The position numbers were made by a program, and so were the translations under genes. The notes beneath the pieces are model-generated. The model was not told the DNA's origin. It did no database searches and saw only the letters and a list, made by a program, of their open reading frames with translations. DNA of 64,000 nucleotides from Methanoculleus frigidifontis (GTDB lineage: Archaea; Halobacteriota; Methanomicrobia; Methanomicrobiales; Methanoculleaceae). The stretch's first letter is position 1. The number at the start of each line of letters is the position of its first letter. The stretch is taken from the NCBI RefSeq assembly GCF_030464345.1, contig NZ_VCYH01000001.1, positions 434,001-498,000 on the forward strand. The letters are read 5' to 3'. Shown here one piece after another: positions 26,413 to 34,583 of this stretch.

Positions 26413-27555
26413 TCAGCTCCGGATATCCCCCGCCTTTCTCTGAACCCTGTCCCGGTGGTCGATCCGTCCTCCCCGGTGACGCTTCAGGAGCGATTGCAGG
26501 GATTCCGCTGCTCCGGAATTTGAGGGCAGATGCTGATCCTCCGGAGACTGCAGGATCTCGTTCAGATTCAGGCGAGGCTGGGATGCTCTGATCTCGCTCA
26601 GGTCCGGGAGTGGCTGCAGGATTTCGTTCATGTCCGGGTGAGGCTGGGAGGATGCCCTGATCTCGCTCAGATCCGGGAGTGGCTGCAGGATCTCGTTCAT
26701 GTCCGGGTGAGGCCGGGATGCCCGAACCTCGCTCGGGTCCGGGAGTGGCTGGGGCGCCGGGGACTCGTGAGAGTGGACGGAGGACGCGGGCATTCTCTCC
26801 ATGAACCGAACCTGGAGGTGAAGCGACCGGTCATCAGGGTTAATCGTCACCCTGTCGATCGTCGTGACCTTCCCCATGCCTTTCGCAAATGCACAGGCGA
26901 CCAGACTGCAGATGGGGCAGGGGGATATCGTGCAGCATTCCGGTTTTTCTGCCCGGGCAACAGCGCAGCCGGAGAAGAGCCGGTAGCCGATGATATCAAC
27001 GAAGACCCGATCGCTGACCTGCCTGCCGGTTACTTGATCCGCAACCTCAAGTGTGTCGGTGAGGATCTCTTTCAGGGCAACAAATATCTGAGATTTCTCT
27101 GATGGGAGGGCGAGAGCATGGTTCTCTTCGAGATGCTTGAGGAGGGGAGCGGCTGTCGGGGGCAGGAGGATGCCGTGGCCGGATCTGTCGGCGGTCAGGG
27201 AAATATCCGGCGGAAGCCCTCCCCCGTCTGCAGGCACAAACTGTCGAACCTCTCTGTCAGGAGGGATAAAGAAGGCATTTCCTTCTGCATTGAGGCCGGT
27301 GCATGCCTGCGAGGCAGCATACGTATACGTGTACGAGGATGCAAGGCAGCTGGCGAGCTCCGGATTGACCGGGTTGTCGCGGCCGAGGGTGACGGCGAAA
27401 GCTCCCCCGACCAGGCAGGCTATTCCTGCGAGGGAGAGTGTGGCTCTCGTAGTGTCCCCTACCTCGGTGAACAGTATGCATAAGAATGCGAGAAGCGCAG
27501 TCGCGAACAGAAGGATTCCCAGAACTCCGGATTTCGGATGCGACAATATACCCAT
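26413..27555 (-). CDS. Hypothetical membrane protein with C-terminal tandem repeats
   Basis: A 380-residue protein with two TM helices near the N-terminus (about residues 9-30 and 38-57). A region of about 190 residues follows that includes a Cys-rich patch (FSGCAVARAEKPECCTISPCPICSL), then a basic tail. The last 110 residues hold three copies of a 22-residue repeat centred on NEILQPLPDLSEIRAS. The family is not recognised. The Cys patch could bind a metal or form disulfides. RBS GGGAG is four bases before the ATG. It sits inside the glycan island, so a role in export or chain-length control is possible but unproven. Confidence 0.65.
   Translation of the reverse strand: MGILSHPKSGVLGILLFATALLAFLCILFTEVGDTTRATLSLAGIACLVGGAFAVTLGRDNPVNPELASCLASSYTYTYAASQACTGLNAEGNAFFIPPDREVRQFVPADGGGLPPDISLTADRSGHGILLPPTAAPLLKHLEENHALALPSEKSQIFVALKEILTDTLEVADQVTGRQVSDRVFVDIIGYRLFSGCAVARAEKPECCTISPCPICSLVACAFAKGMGKVTTIDRVTINPDDRSLHLQVRFMERMPASSVHSHESPAPQPLPDPSEVRASRPHPDMNEILQPLPDLSEIRASSQPHPDMNEILQPLPDLSEIRASQPRLNLNEILQSPEDQHLPSNSGAAESLQSLLKRHRGGRIDHRDRVQRKAGDIRS
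26556..26755 (-). repeat. Three tandem repeats of about 66 bp
   Basis: Three head-to-tail units of about 66-69 bp inside the preceding gene. The shared core on the plus strand reads CTCGCTC followed by TCCGGGAGTGGCTG. Unit 1 is the most diverged. They encode the NEILQPLPDLSEIRAS repeat. Confidence 0.85.
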
Positions 27556-27713
27556 TATTCTCCCTCATGTCTGGTGCCAGGAACGCACCTGGCTGCCGGA
27601 TACACCCTACAAGGATTGGGAGGTAATAAATGTATCTCCTCTTCGCCGCGGGGGCACCCGCAGGCTCAGGGAAAACAGGCCGTTGCCACCGTCGTGTTGC
27701 TGACCTGTCTGGT

Positions 27714-27977
27714 TCACTGAACCGCTCTGAAAATACCTATGGCAACGGCCGCCGAGACGAGCACGATTCCTGCTGCAACAATATATTGCAGGCGGAAAAG
27801 GTATGTCGATCTGACATATCGCGTTTCAGCAAGTTCGGCGATGATCAGAAAGCCCAGAAACCCAAGGAATGGATAGACTTCAGGGGATATGCCGGGCATC
27901 TGCACCGTAAGGTATGCCGCGAGCAGCAGCCAGGCCATGAGCGCGATCAGGGCGCCGTGTCTCTTCCGCAACCCCAT
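27714..27977 (-). CDS. Small membrane protein
   Basis: An 87-residue protein with a basic N-terminus (MGLRKRHG) and three hydrophobic segments (about residues 9-27, 34-50 and 64-84). The family is not recognised. Size and context (glycan island, upstream of the repeat-bearing membrane protein on the same strand) would fit a small accessory subunit, but no motif supports a function. The ATG at 27977 is preferred over the TTG two codons earlier. A TTTAAGTAATATGG box lies about 25-35 bases upstream. Confidence 0.6.
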   Translation of the reverse strand: MGLRKRHGALIALMAWLLLAAYLTVQMPGISPEVYPFLGFLGFLIIAELAETRYVRSTYLFRLQYIVAAGIVLVSAAVAIGIFRAVQ

Positions 27978-28188
27978 CAGCAACGACTGCTAATCCATAT
28001 TACTTAAATTTATCTCATCAGCGGCTCTCCGGTGAAATGGCCGGGATAATCGGGAGGCTGCTGGCTTCCGGAGCCGCAGGCCACGTATTCCGGAAATCAC
28101 ACCGAATCTCGCCGTAAAGCAGTGTCCGGGCGATACTGGCCTCCCTAAACCGGCGGTTTTCAGAGCCCCGGCCTGTGGAAAGGTATAT

Positions 28189-29433
28189 ATGAAACATGCG
28201 CCAGTCTCCTGCATGCTTCATTCCGGGACGGCAGAGGGGCTGAAAGGGCAGACATCCTTCATTGAACTGGTATACGGACACCTCACAGACTATAAGCATC
28301 CCGCCGGTACAAACGAGGAGCACCTGCGGGCGGTGATGGTGTGGCTCTGCAGCGCCCAGGACGCAACCGGGTGCGGGGGTGTCGCTGCAGCCTACTATCC
28401 GTACGTGGGCTGGGCACCCCCCTATCCCGAGGTCACGGGGTACATCATTCCGACGTTCCTGCATTACGCGGCGTTTTCGGGGGACGGCAGATACATCGAA
28501 CGGGCGATCGGCATGGGGGAGTGGGAGCTTTCTATCCAGATGCCGGACGGAGCGGTGCGGGGAGGATGGGGCATCAATGACTACCCGCTTGTCTTCGACA
28601 CCGGCCAGGTCATCTTCGGCTGGCTCTCCCTGTTTGAGAAAACCGGGCGGGAGGAGTTTCTGGCGGCGGCAGTACACGCGGCAGACTGGCTGGCCGACTG
28701 CCAGGACGCGGACGGCAAATGGTCCCGTTTTGTATACAAGAAGATCGCGACGACCTACCACACCCGTGTGGCCTGGCCGCTGCTCCTGGTCTACCGGCGT
28801 ACCGGTGACCCCCGGCACCGGGATGCGGCAGAGCGACATCTCCGCTGGACGCTGGATCAGGTGCACGAGGACGGCTGGATCGACAACATGGGTTTTACGC
28901 AGAGCAGGCCGCCGTTCACCCATACCATCGCCTACACCCTGGAGGGGCTGCTTGAGTCCTCACACTCCGTCCCGGAACCCCTGGCCGGCAGGATCCGCGC
29001 CACCGTCCGGCGGGCATGCGACGCCATCATGGAGAGCTACAACCGCCACTATCCCCTCCCGATGCCCGGGACGTTCTCCCGGGGATGGCGGCCGTCGCAC
29101 CGTTACACCTGCGTGACCGGCGATGCACAGATGGCAATTCTCTTTCTCCGGCTCTATCAGCTCTTCGGCAGTCCGCAATACTCCGATGTCGCTGATCGAC
29201 TGTTGCAACAGATCAAGGAAGTCCAGTGCCGCACCTGTGCGGACGCCGGGATCCGGGGAGGGCTGCCCGGTTCGTGCCCGATCTGGGGAAGGTACCGGCG
29301 ATTCTCGTACCCGAACTGCGGACCGAAGTTCTTCGCCGACGCGCTTATGCTCAGAGAGAGCATCGTGCAGAATCGGTGCATCGATCCCGTCTACCGGCCG
29401 TTTCACGGTGCCCCTTCTGCCGCCGGCTTTTGA
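28189..29433 (+). CDS. Alpha/alpha-toroid protein, possible polysaccharide lyase, hydrolase or epimerase
   Basis: A 414-residue soluble protein built of repeated helical pairs: FLHYAAFSGDGRYIERAIGMGEWEL, then a similar VHAADWLADCQDADGKW, then RHRDAAERHLRWTLDQ. The pattern fits an (alpha/alpha)6 toroid, as in glycoside hydrolases, uronate epimerases and lyases. Conserved-looking His, Trp and Tyr residues (GWGINDYPLVFDTGQV, FTHTIAYTLEGLLES) line where the cleft should be. There is no signal peptide. It is found with deacetylase, FemAB and GT genes, so it probably acts on the same glycan or a lipid-linked precursor. The start is at the end of a GTATATATG box preceded by GGAAAGG; Met 28213 is an alternative. 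Confidence 0.7.
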   Translation: MKHAPVSCMLHSGTAEGLKGQTSFIELVYGHLTDYKHPAGTNEEHLRAVMVWLCSAQDATGCGGVAAAYYPYVGWAPPYPEVTGYIIPTFLHYAAFSGDGRYIERAIGMGEWELSIQMPDGAVRGGWGINDYPLVFDTGQVIFGWLSLFEKTGREEFLAAAVHAADWLADCQDADGKWSRFVYKKIATTYHTRVAWPLLLVYRRTGDPRHRDAAERHLRWTLDQVHEDGWIDNMGFTQSRPPFTHTIAYTLEGLLESSHSVPEPLAGRIRATVRRACDAIMESYNRHYPLPMPGTFSRGWRPSHRYTCVTGDAQMAILFLRLYQLFGSPQYSDVADRLLQQIKEVQCRTCADAGIRGGLPGSCPIWGRYRRFSYPNCGPKFFADALMLRESIVQNRCIDPVYRPFHGAPSAAGF

Positions 29434-29467
29434 TCGCTGGGCCACACCGTCTGACAGTAGAAAAAAT

Positions 29468-29690
29468 ATCATTTTCTCCCGTGATGCCAGATGTCTTTCA
29501 TGGACGAAGCAGTGCAGCCGATCCCGGATCATGCCGGGACGGTCTTCCGGGACGCGGGGGCGCACGGGCTCGAGCACGTCCTGCGGGTCACCCGCCTCTG
29601 TGAAGCGCTCGGCGCCCGTGAAGGCGCGGATATGATCGTCCTCATCGCGGCCGTCCTTTTCCATGGCAAAGCACGCACCTCCCTGCAAGC
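29468..29690 (+). pseudogene. Truncated second copy of the HD hydrolase gene
   Basis: From a Met at 29500 the frame matches the HD protein at 14917 through residue ~55 (VFRDAGAHGLEHV, RLCEALGAREGADM, LFHGKAR). The HD dyad has become HG, and the frame then runs into unrelated sequence. DNA similarity includes about 30 bases before the start (TTTTCTCCC ... CAGAT ... TTCATGGACG). Everything after about 29690 is lost; the 3' end of the FemAB-like gene on the other strand begins at 29720. It is a decayed duplicate, in the same orientation as the intact gene. Confidence 0.8.
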
Positions 29691-29719
29691 GTATGAGAGG
29701 CAGAAGATCTGCGCAGACA

Positions 29720-30730
29720 TTAAACCGGGATCCCATCGCCTCCGGCCAGTGCATTCTTCATCCGGTAGGGCAGCGCAGCCATCTTCGAGAGCAGAACAAC
29801 CCTCGAATAGATCGGTACATGATCTGCCCCGAAGTCTGCTTTTATCCGAAACCGGGTATTGGTCGGGTCAAGTTTCTGCCGGCCGAGGAATATCGTGTCG
29901 TATCCGTTGTTCCACGCCCAGACAAGCCCCTCCCAGAAGAGAGGATAGGTAGGGTGAAAGGTGCCCGGCAAGTTTCGGTTCAGGGAAAGGTACTGAAAAT
30001 ATGCCGTCCTGCCGGCCGGGTGCAGAAAGGTGAGCAGCCCCCCGGCGTAGAGATCACCCTTCGCCAGCGACGTTATCCGCATATCAGCCGGTGAGAACGT
30101 CTCCAGAAGTCTCTGGAAGAAGGAAAGCGGCAGGATATCTCCCTGCATCCGCGTGAGGTTCTCGACGTAGTAGCGGTAAAATTGTTGTATCGCCTCTTCG
30201 CGGCAAATCTCCCGGATTGTAAAGCTCTTCTCATCGAATCTGCGGATGAATTTCCTCTGCCCTTTCTTTGCAGGGAAGCTCTCCCAGATGCTGTCGGGAG
30301 GTCTCTGGCGCAGGTTGAGAATCATGTTGCCGGTATCATCTGCAGGGTAGTGGTCGTATCCGATATGATCCACCAGCGACGCTTCATTCACGTTCAGAAA
30401 AAGATATCTGTATTTTTGCGCGAACAGGGAGAGTATCGCGTTCAGATCATGGGGATTGAAATCGGTATCCAGCAGGATGCTATTGCACTCGGAATACGGG
30501 ATGGGATCCAGCCCTTTCAGAAACGGCAGTCTTCGGGTCTTCGAAGGGAGAATCCCGACTGCTTCCCGGCCTTTGTAGAGTATCCAGTACTTCAGATCGA
30601 GGTTGAGCGCATCCTCGAGCACGCTCTTCCATTTCAGGCTGTGGAAGAACGTCCCCTCCGGGGACCGGTTGTTGAACGATTCCCAGACCGCTGCATTCTC
30701 TTCCGACAGTTCCTGCAGGGAATATTCCAT
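29720..30730 (-). CDS. FemAB-like GNAT acyltransferase, copy 2
   Basis: A 336-residue FemAB/Acetyltransf_6-type protein. GTFFHSLKWKSVLEDAL at the N-terminus, KKGQRKFIRRFDEKSF before the second GNAT fold, and PTYPLFWEGLVWAWNNGYDTIFLGRQ near the C-terminus are family features. It is distantly related to the protein at 22575-23564. It is likely a modifier of the same surface glycan. A TTTTTTATACC box on the minus strand about 25-30 bases before the ATG indicates its own leaderless promoter, so it is not simply part of the upstream unit. Its 3' end abuts the truncated HD copy, suggesting it arrived with, or after, a recombination event. Confidence 0.78.
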   Translation of the reverse strand: MEYSLQELSEENAAVWESFNNRSPEGTFFHSLKWKSVLEDALNLDLKYWILYKGREAVGILPSKTRRLPFLKGLDPIPYSECNSILLDTDFNPHDLNAILSLFAQKYRYLFLNVNEASLVDHIGYDHYPADDTGNMILNLRQRPPDSIWESFPAKKGQRKFIRRFDEKSFTIREICREEAIQQFYRYYVENLTRMQGDILPLSFFQRLLETFSPADMRITSLAKGDLYAGGLLTFLHPAGRTAYFQYLSLNRNLPGTFHPTYPLFWEGLVWAWNNGYDTIFLGRQKLDPTNTRFRIKADFGADHVPIYSRVVLLSKMAALPYRMKNALAGGDGIPV

Positions 30731-31007
30731 GGGGGCTCATGCTCTGTCGGTATAAAAAATACTTTCTCTGCGGCACAGGGTGGACGCCTGCCCGCCTGTA
30801 ATTCCGGCTGGACGGTAGCAGAGCAGTCTCTCCGAACCTCTGTCGACTCGCCGTCTCTGAGCACCTCTCTCCTTGCAGGCGTCCGGCTGCAACGTGCGAT
30901 CTCTTCTCGTTGCTACCGGCGCCCAGGCATCGTCCTTTGTGCAGATTCACCAGCGGAGATGAGGCGGTGCGTCGAAGCACAGGAGCAGGAAAAAGAGGTG
31001 TCAGAAG

Positions 31008-31568
31008 TCAGATCCGTTTCAGCCAGGCTTCCCTCCAGAAGAGCAGGCACGACCTGTCACAGTTATTGTGCCGTTTCCCGTCGCAGTACACCCCCTCCAG
31101 AAATACGGTGGGACTTCTGAGCTTCCGTACTTCACCGTTGGATTCAAGGGTGATTGAGCGCACTTGCTTAAACACGTGGTATTCTTTTCCGCAGAAGGTC
31201 TTCATCTCAGGCATGAAGAGCAGACCTTTGTACTTCCCGTTTTCGTCGAGTGTAGAGCGGATCTCTTCCAGGGATCTGACCCGTACCCTGTCGCCGGGCT
31301 GCAGGTTGAGCACGTCGTCCACGGGCAGATCCCCGGTATGCATGCTGGCTGGTAGATCTTTGGCGTGGGCGGCGACACTTGCAGGAGAGATCACCTGCAG
31401 AATCCGTTTTCCCACCGGAGTGACGTATGGAATCTGTTTCACAGCAGATATCAGAGGAGTCTTGAGTGAATCGTTCCATGCCCTCTGTGTGAGCGATAGA
31501 TATGATGGCCGGGTAAACCCGTATACCTCCTGAACCATGAAGGTGCAGGGTATTGCATGTTCGTCCAT
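31008..31568 (-). CDS. Uncharacterised SH3-like protein with Cys/His-rich tail
   Basis: A 186-residue protein. Residues about 75-130 look like a small beta-barrel (GDRVRVRSLEEIRSTLDENG, then YKGLLFMPEMKTFCGKEYHVFKQV). The C-terminus has VFLEGVYCDGKRHNNCDRSC followed by FWREAWLKR. The spaced Cys-x4-His-x2-Cys-x3-Cys looks like a metal site. I recall similar LEG-V-C-DG-H-C-x-R-C-WREAWL proteins in bacteria near surface-lipid or secondary-metabolite genes, with no proven function. The start at 31568 has GGGGGAAAT upstream. It is the last gene of the glycan island on this side. Confidence 0.65.
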   Translation of the reverse strand: MDEHAIPCTFMVQEVYGFTRPSYLSLTQRAWNDSLKTPLISAVKQIPYVTPVGKRILQVISPASVAAHAKDLPASMHTGDLPVDDVLNLQPGDRVRVRSLEEIRSTLDENGKYKGLLFMPEMKTFCGKEYHVFKQVRSITLESNGEVRKLRSPTVFLEGVYCDGKRHNNCDRSCLLFWREAWLKRI

Positions 31569-31819
31569 ATTTCCCCCATATTTCGTTGGACACCACCGGT
31601 ATACTTCAGGGTCGTGCAGAGTGCAGCCACGCACGCGTGTACCCTTCAGCCAATCGCATGATCAGCAGGAGCCTCCCGGTATATCCGGGTTTCAGGACGC
31701 CATATTATATATTATTTGCTGCGGATGCGCCTCTGTGCTGCTCTGCAGTAGAGGCGGCAGGAAGATCGGTTTCTCTCTTCGCCCGAGCGCCATATCTCCT
31801 CTATTTCTCCTTTCTGCTG

Positions 31820-32083
31820 CTATCCCCGCTCGATCGCCATCCCCTGCTCGCGGAGCGTCCGCTCGATCCCGTCGAGAAGTTCGGCATCGCCGAGGGCATG
31901 GTCGAGCATCGGGAACTTGCCCACCAGGGGTATCGCCTTGAAGAGCGCTACCGGCTGCTTCCCGCCGGCCTCGCCGGCGTCGCCGGGAGGGACCTGGAGC
32001 GCCGACCCGTCGGCGTAGACCGCGACGTTCCCGTAACCCTGTGCGTCCCAGAGCTTTCTGATGATATCACGCGTCGTTACCAT
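31820..32083 (-). CDS. Small conserved protein, copy 2 of a duplicated pair
   Basis: An 87-residue protein, nearly identical to the one at 16372-16638 and lacking only the final Val. The start Met, the upstream GGTGA and the ATATAC box are conserved, and DNA similarity runs to about 32150. Both copies lie on the minus strand and both sit downstream of an HD gene copy on the plus strand (1.3-2.3 kb away). The two loci therefore look like direct repeats around the glycan island. Function is unknown. Strong protein conservation with synonymous differences suggests both copies are functional. Confidence 0.75.
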   Translation of the reverse strand: MVTTRDIIRKLWDAQGYGNVAVYADGSALQVPPGDAGEAGGKQPVALFKAIPLVGKFPMLDHALGDAELLDGIERTLREQGMAIERG

Positions 32084-32239
32084 AGCATTTTCACCGTATA
32101 TGCCCTCTTTGCCCCTCTCTTTGATAAAGCCTCGCCTGTCCCGGCGCCGGAACCGCTCTATTGGAGACTGCCGGAAAGAGGACGCAAAACGAATGGAAAA
32201 GATGATATGCGCATCGGACTGTATTCCTGTTGTGTAACT

Positions 32240-33067
32240 ATGGAAGAGATCTCTTCTCTGGATATCTACGACGAATTCCGTGAGGAAATTCAGGCGATCT
32301 TCCGGTCGAGGCTGTTAACCCAGATGCTGGTCGCCCTGGGAAGCGGAGCGAAGTCACTCTCGGATCTCCGTGATATCACCGGCAGTTCCTCGCAGGCGCT
32401 CATCCCGAAGATCCGGCAGCTGGAGTCGGCTCATTACATCGAGTCCGAGCGGGGAGATTATGTCCTCACTCCCCTCGGCAGGATCGTGGAACCTGAGATC
32501 GAGCGGTTGGTGACACTGATGGGCGTGCTCCAGCGTCACCGTGATTTCTGGACGCAGCATGACATCGAGAGCATCCCGGCGGAGATGCTGAAAGAGATCG
32601 GCGACCTCTACAGCTCGGAGGTCGTCAGGGACGTTGAAGAGAATATATTTGCAGTCTATACCACGTTTTTGAACCTCTTGCAGAATGCGAAGTGGATCCA
32701 TGCCGTATCCTCGATAATGAGCCCGGCTCACGCTGAAGCGATGATGGGAACGGTGCGGCATGGGAAATCGGTCGAGCTGGTCATATCCGCAGATCTCGCA
32801 GACACGCTCATTGCCGACCCGTACAGCACCATGCTCCGGTCCCTGGAGGATTGCCACGATTTCAGGATTTATGTCTCTCCGGTCCCCGTCAGGCTTGGCA
32901 TGACCGTAACCGACAGCTGCCTGTCGCTCGGGCTCTATAAGCGGGGAACCGATGCCTACGATACCTCCGTCGATCTCATCAGCTTCGATGCGACCGCGAA
33001 CGCCTGGGGCGAGCGGCTCTTCCAGTACTACCGGCAGGTATCCGAACCGCTGGTTTACGACCCCTGA
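32240..33067 (+). CDS. FilR1/DUF1724-type winged-helix transcriptional regulator
   Basis: A 275-residue cytoplasmic regulator. The N-terminal winged helix (about residues 15-90) has the recognition region SLSDLRDITGSSSQALIPKIRQLESAHYIE and a wing ending YVLTPLGRIVEPEI. The C-terminal domain matches the methanogen FilR1-like DUF1724 sensory domain, with HDFWTQHDIESIPAEMLKEIGDL and a late beta-rich part. The family is specific to methanogens. The Met at 32240 matches the family start; 32207 is also possible. The UbiA gene follows about 150 bases downstream with two palindromic sites in between, which may be its target. Confidence 0.82.
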   Translation: MEEISSLDIYDEFREEIQAIFRSRLLTQMLVALGSGAKSLSDLRDITGSSSQALIPKIRQLESAHYIESERGDYVLTPLGRIVEPEIERLVTLMGVLQRHRDFWTQHDIESIPAEMLKEIGDLYSSEVVRDVEENIFAVYTTFLNLLQNAKWIHAVSSIMSPAHAEAMMGTVRHGKSVELVISADLADTLIADPYSTMLRSLEDCHDFRIYVSPVPVRLGMTVTDSCLSLGLYKRGTDAYDTSVDLISFDATANAWGERLFQYYRQVSEPLVYDP

Positions 33068-33131
33068 ATACCCTTTCTCCCTCATGTGTAGCAGGAGAGG
33101 TTCTTTGTTTTCGCTCGGTTAGCTGCGGTGT

Positions 33132-33174
33132 TGAATATTCATCGGGCAGCTTAATCGGACAGATGAATTTTCAT
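33132..33174 (+). promoter_or_regulatory. Two palindromic candidate operators before ubiA-like gene
   Basis: TGAATATTCA (33132-33141) and ATGAATTTTCAT (33163-33174) are perfect inverted repeats 21 bases apart. The second ends just before an AATAAATG TATA-like box that lies about 30 bases upstream of the 33214 start. A related site with arms GATTCAT / ATGAATC is at 34189-34209. Confidence 0.55.
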
Positions 33175-33213
33175 GGTCATAATAAATGTTAACTCTCTTT
33201 CTGAAAGCTATGC

Positions 33214-34125
33214 ATGTCCGAAACTGCATATCGACCGAAAGCCGTTCAATTCGATCTCCAGGGGATCATTCAGCCCCTGATATACAGCTCTGCATACCTC
33301 TCGCTCGCCGGGGCGGCGATGGTCTGGATCTCCTGCGTTCTGCAGGGCATTGCCTTCGACCCCGCCGCCGCCGCCGTCATGGTGCTCGTCACGTTCTCCA
33401 TCTACAACCTCAACCGGAAGACGGACGAAAGTGAGGACGCCATCAATCATGCCGAGCGCTACGCGTTTACGAAAAAGTACGGAAAAGTCCTCTTCGCTTC
33501 CGCAATCGCAGCATACATTCTTGCACTTCTCCTCGCCGTCTTCCAGGGTCTCGACAGTCTCCTGGTAGCGGCCATACCGCTGATCGGTGGCGTCGCCTAC
33601 AGCATCCCCTTCTTCCCCACACGGAGCGGACTCATACGCCTCAAAGAGATCCCGGTGATGAAAAGCCTGATCGTGGCCGTTGCTTGGGCGGTCCCGCCCG
33701 CTCTCCTGCCGATCTGCCATGCCGGTCTCCACGCAGACCTCTCGACCGCCATCGTCGGCATCTTCTACTTCTCGCTGGTCTTCATCAACACTGTGGTCTT
33801 CGACATGCGGGACGTGGAGGGTGATGCGGCCACCGGCGTCCGGACAATCCCGGTGATCCTCGGTATGAGACGGACAAAGATCGCCCTCACGGTTCTCAAC
33901 GTCTGCCTTGGCGCTGCGTTCGTCTACGGTGGCCTCGCCGTCATGGGCCTTCCGGCAACCCTGCTGCTGATCGCGAGCGTGACCTATGCCCAGTGGTACA
34001 TTCTCTCCTTTCACCGCCTCAGCACCGCGAAGATCCTCTGCGAGGCGCTGGCGGACGGGCAGTTTATTCTGCTCGCCGGGGTGCTCTTCATCATCGTTGG
34101 TCTGGTGCCTATCGGCCTGACCTGA
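33214..34125 (+). CDS. UbiA-superfamily prenyltransferase
   Basis: A 303-residue membrane protein with about eight TM helices. The two Asp-rich prenyl-diphosphate motifs are recognisable: a modified NLNRKTDESED after helix 2 and DMRDVEGDAATGVRTIP after helix 6. The second is canonical. UbiA enzymes attach a prenyl chain to an acceptor such as a quinone ring, glycerol phosphate ether lipid or (bacterio)chlorophyll. The acceptor here cannot be told. The atypical first motif, with Asn where Asp is usual, is worth noting. It is a single-gene unit with palindromic upstream sites and a T-run terminator (34179-34185). Confidence 0.88.
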   Translation: MSETAYRPKAVQFDLQGIIQPLIYSSAYLSLAGAAMVWISCVLQGIAFDPAAAAVMVLVTFSIYNLNRKTDESEDAINHAERYAFTKKYGKVLFASAIAAYILALLLAVFQGLDSLLVAAIPLIGGVAYSIPFFPTRSGLIRLKEIPVMKSLIVAVAWAVPPALLPICHAGLHADLSTAIVGIFYFSLVFINTVVFDMRDVEGDAATGVRTIPVILGMRRTKIALTVLNVCLGAAFVYGGLAVMGLPATLLLIASVTYAQWYILSFHRLSTAKILCEALADGQFILLAGVLFIIVGLVPIGLT

Positions 34126-34178
34126 ACCTGGCATGCAGCCGGATTCATGCCCGGAGATCTCCGCTCCCCCCGCCCCGA

Positions 34179-34209
34179 TTTTTTTAAAGATTCATACACG
34201 CGATGAATC
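34179..34209 (+). terminator. T-tract terminator followed by inverted repeat
   Basis: Seven T (34179-34185) follow the UbiA gene by about 50 bases. Directly after is the inverted repeat GATTCAT-n7-ATGAATC (34189-34209), related to the two sites upstream of the UbiA gene. It may be an operator for the small gene at 34306 or part of the termination structure. Confidence 0.5.
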
Positions 34210-34305
34210 TTCATCAACGGAATATATGTCTATGACTTCGGAGAATTGTTCAGTGCGTGATGATACCCATCCCGCCAGGTCGTCCCGGAGATATGTGATG
34301 CGGAG

Positions 34306-34530
34306 ATGAGCCCGAACCCAGTTCTCCCCGGTCCCGCCGAACCGGTAACCGGGAGGTATGCGGCACGGGGCAGCGCATCGTTTCCGGCAGAGGAACTCCG
34401 AAAGAAGCCGAGCCGGTCCTGGTGCGCCCTCTGCGCCTACTACGACCCCGAGCGTGCCTACTGCCTGTACGTGCATACTCCTGCCGGTATCCTCTTCGTC
34501 TGTCCGAGAGTCCTTGACCAGCAGGAATAG
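34306..34530 (+). CDS. Small Cys-containing hypothetical protein
   Basis: A 74-residue open frame. The C-terminal half has protein character: SWCALCAYYDPERAYCLYVHTP, then FVCPR. The four Cys (CxxC, then two single) could bind zinc or iron. The first 35 residues are low complexity. GGAG ten bases upstream of the ATG is a moderate RBS. It lies in the gap between UbiA and the serine hydrolase, where the opposite-strand frame looks spurious. No family is recognised. Confidence 0.45.
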   Translation: MSPNPVLPGPAEPVTGRYAARGSASFPAEELRKKPSRSWCALCAYYDPERAYCLYVHTPAGILFVCPRVLDQQE

Positions 34531-34583
34531 GCCTCTGTGTTTACGCGGCCGCAACGATGCTTTTTGAAAAAAGGGTGCCCTCT

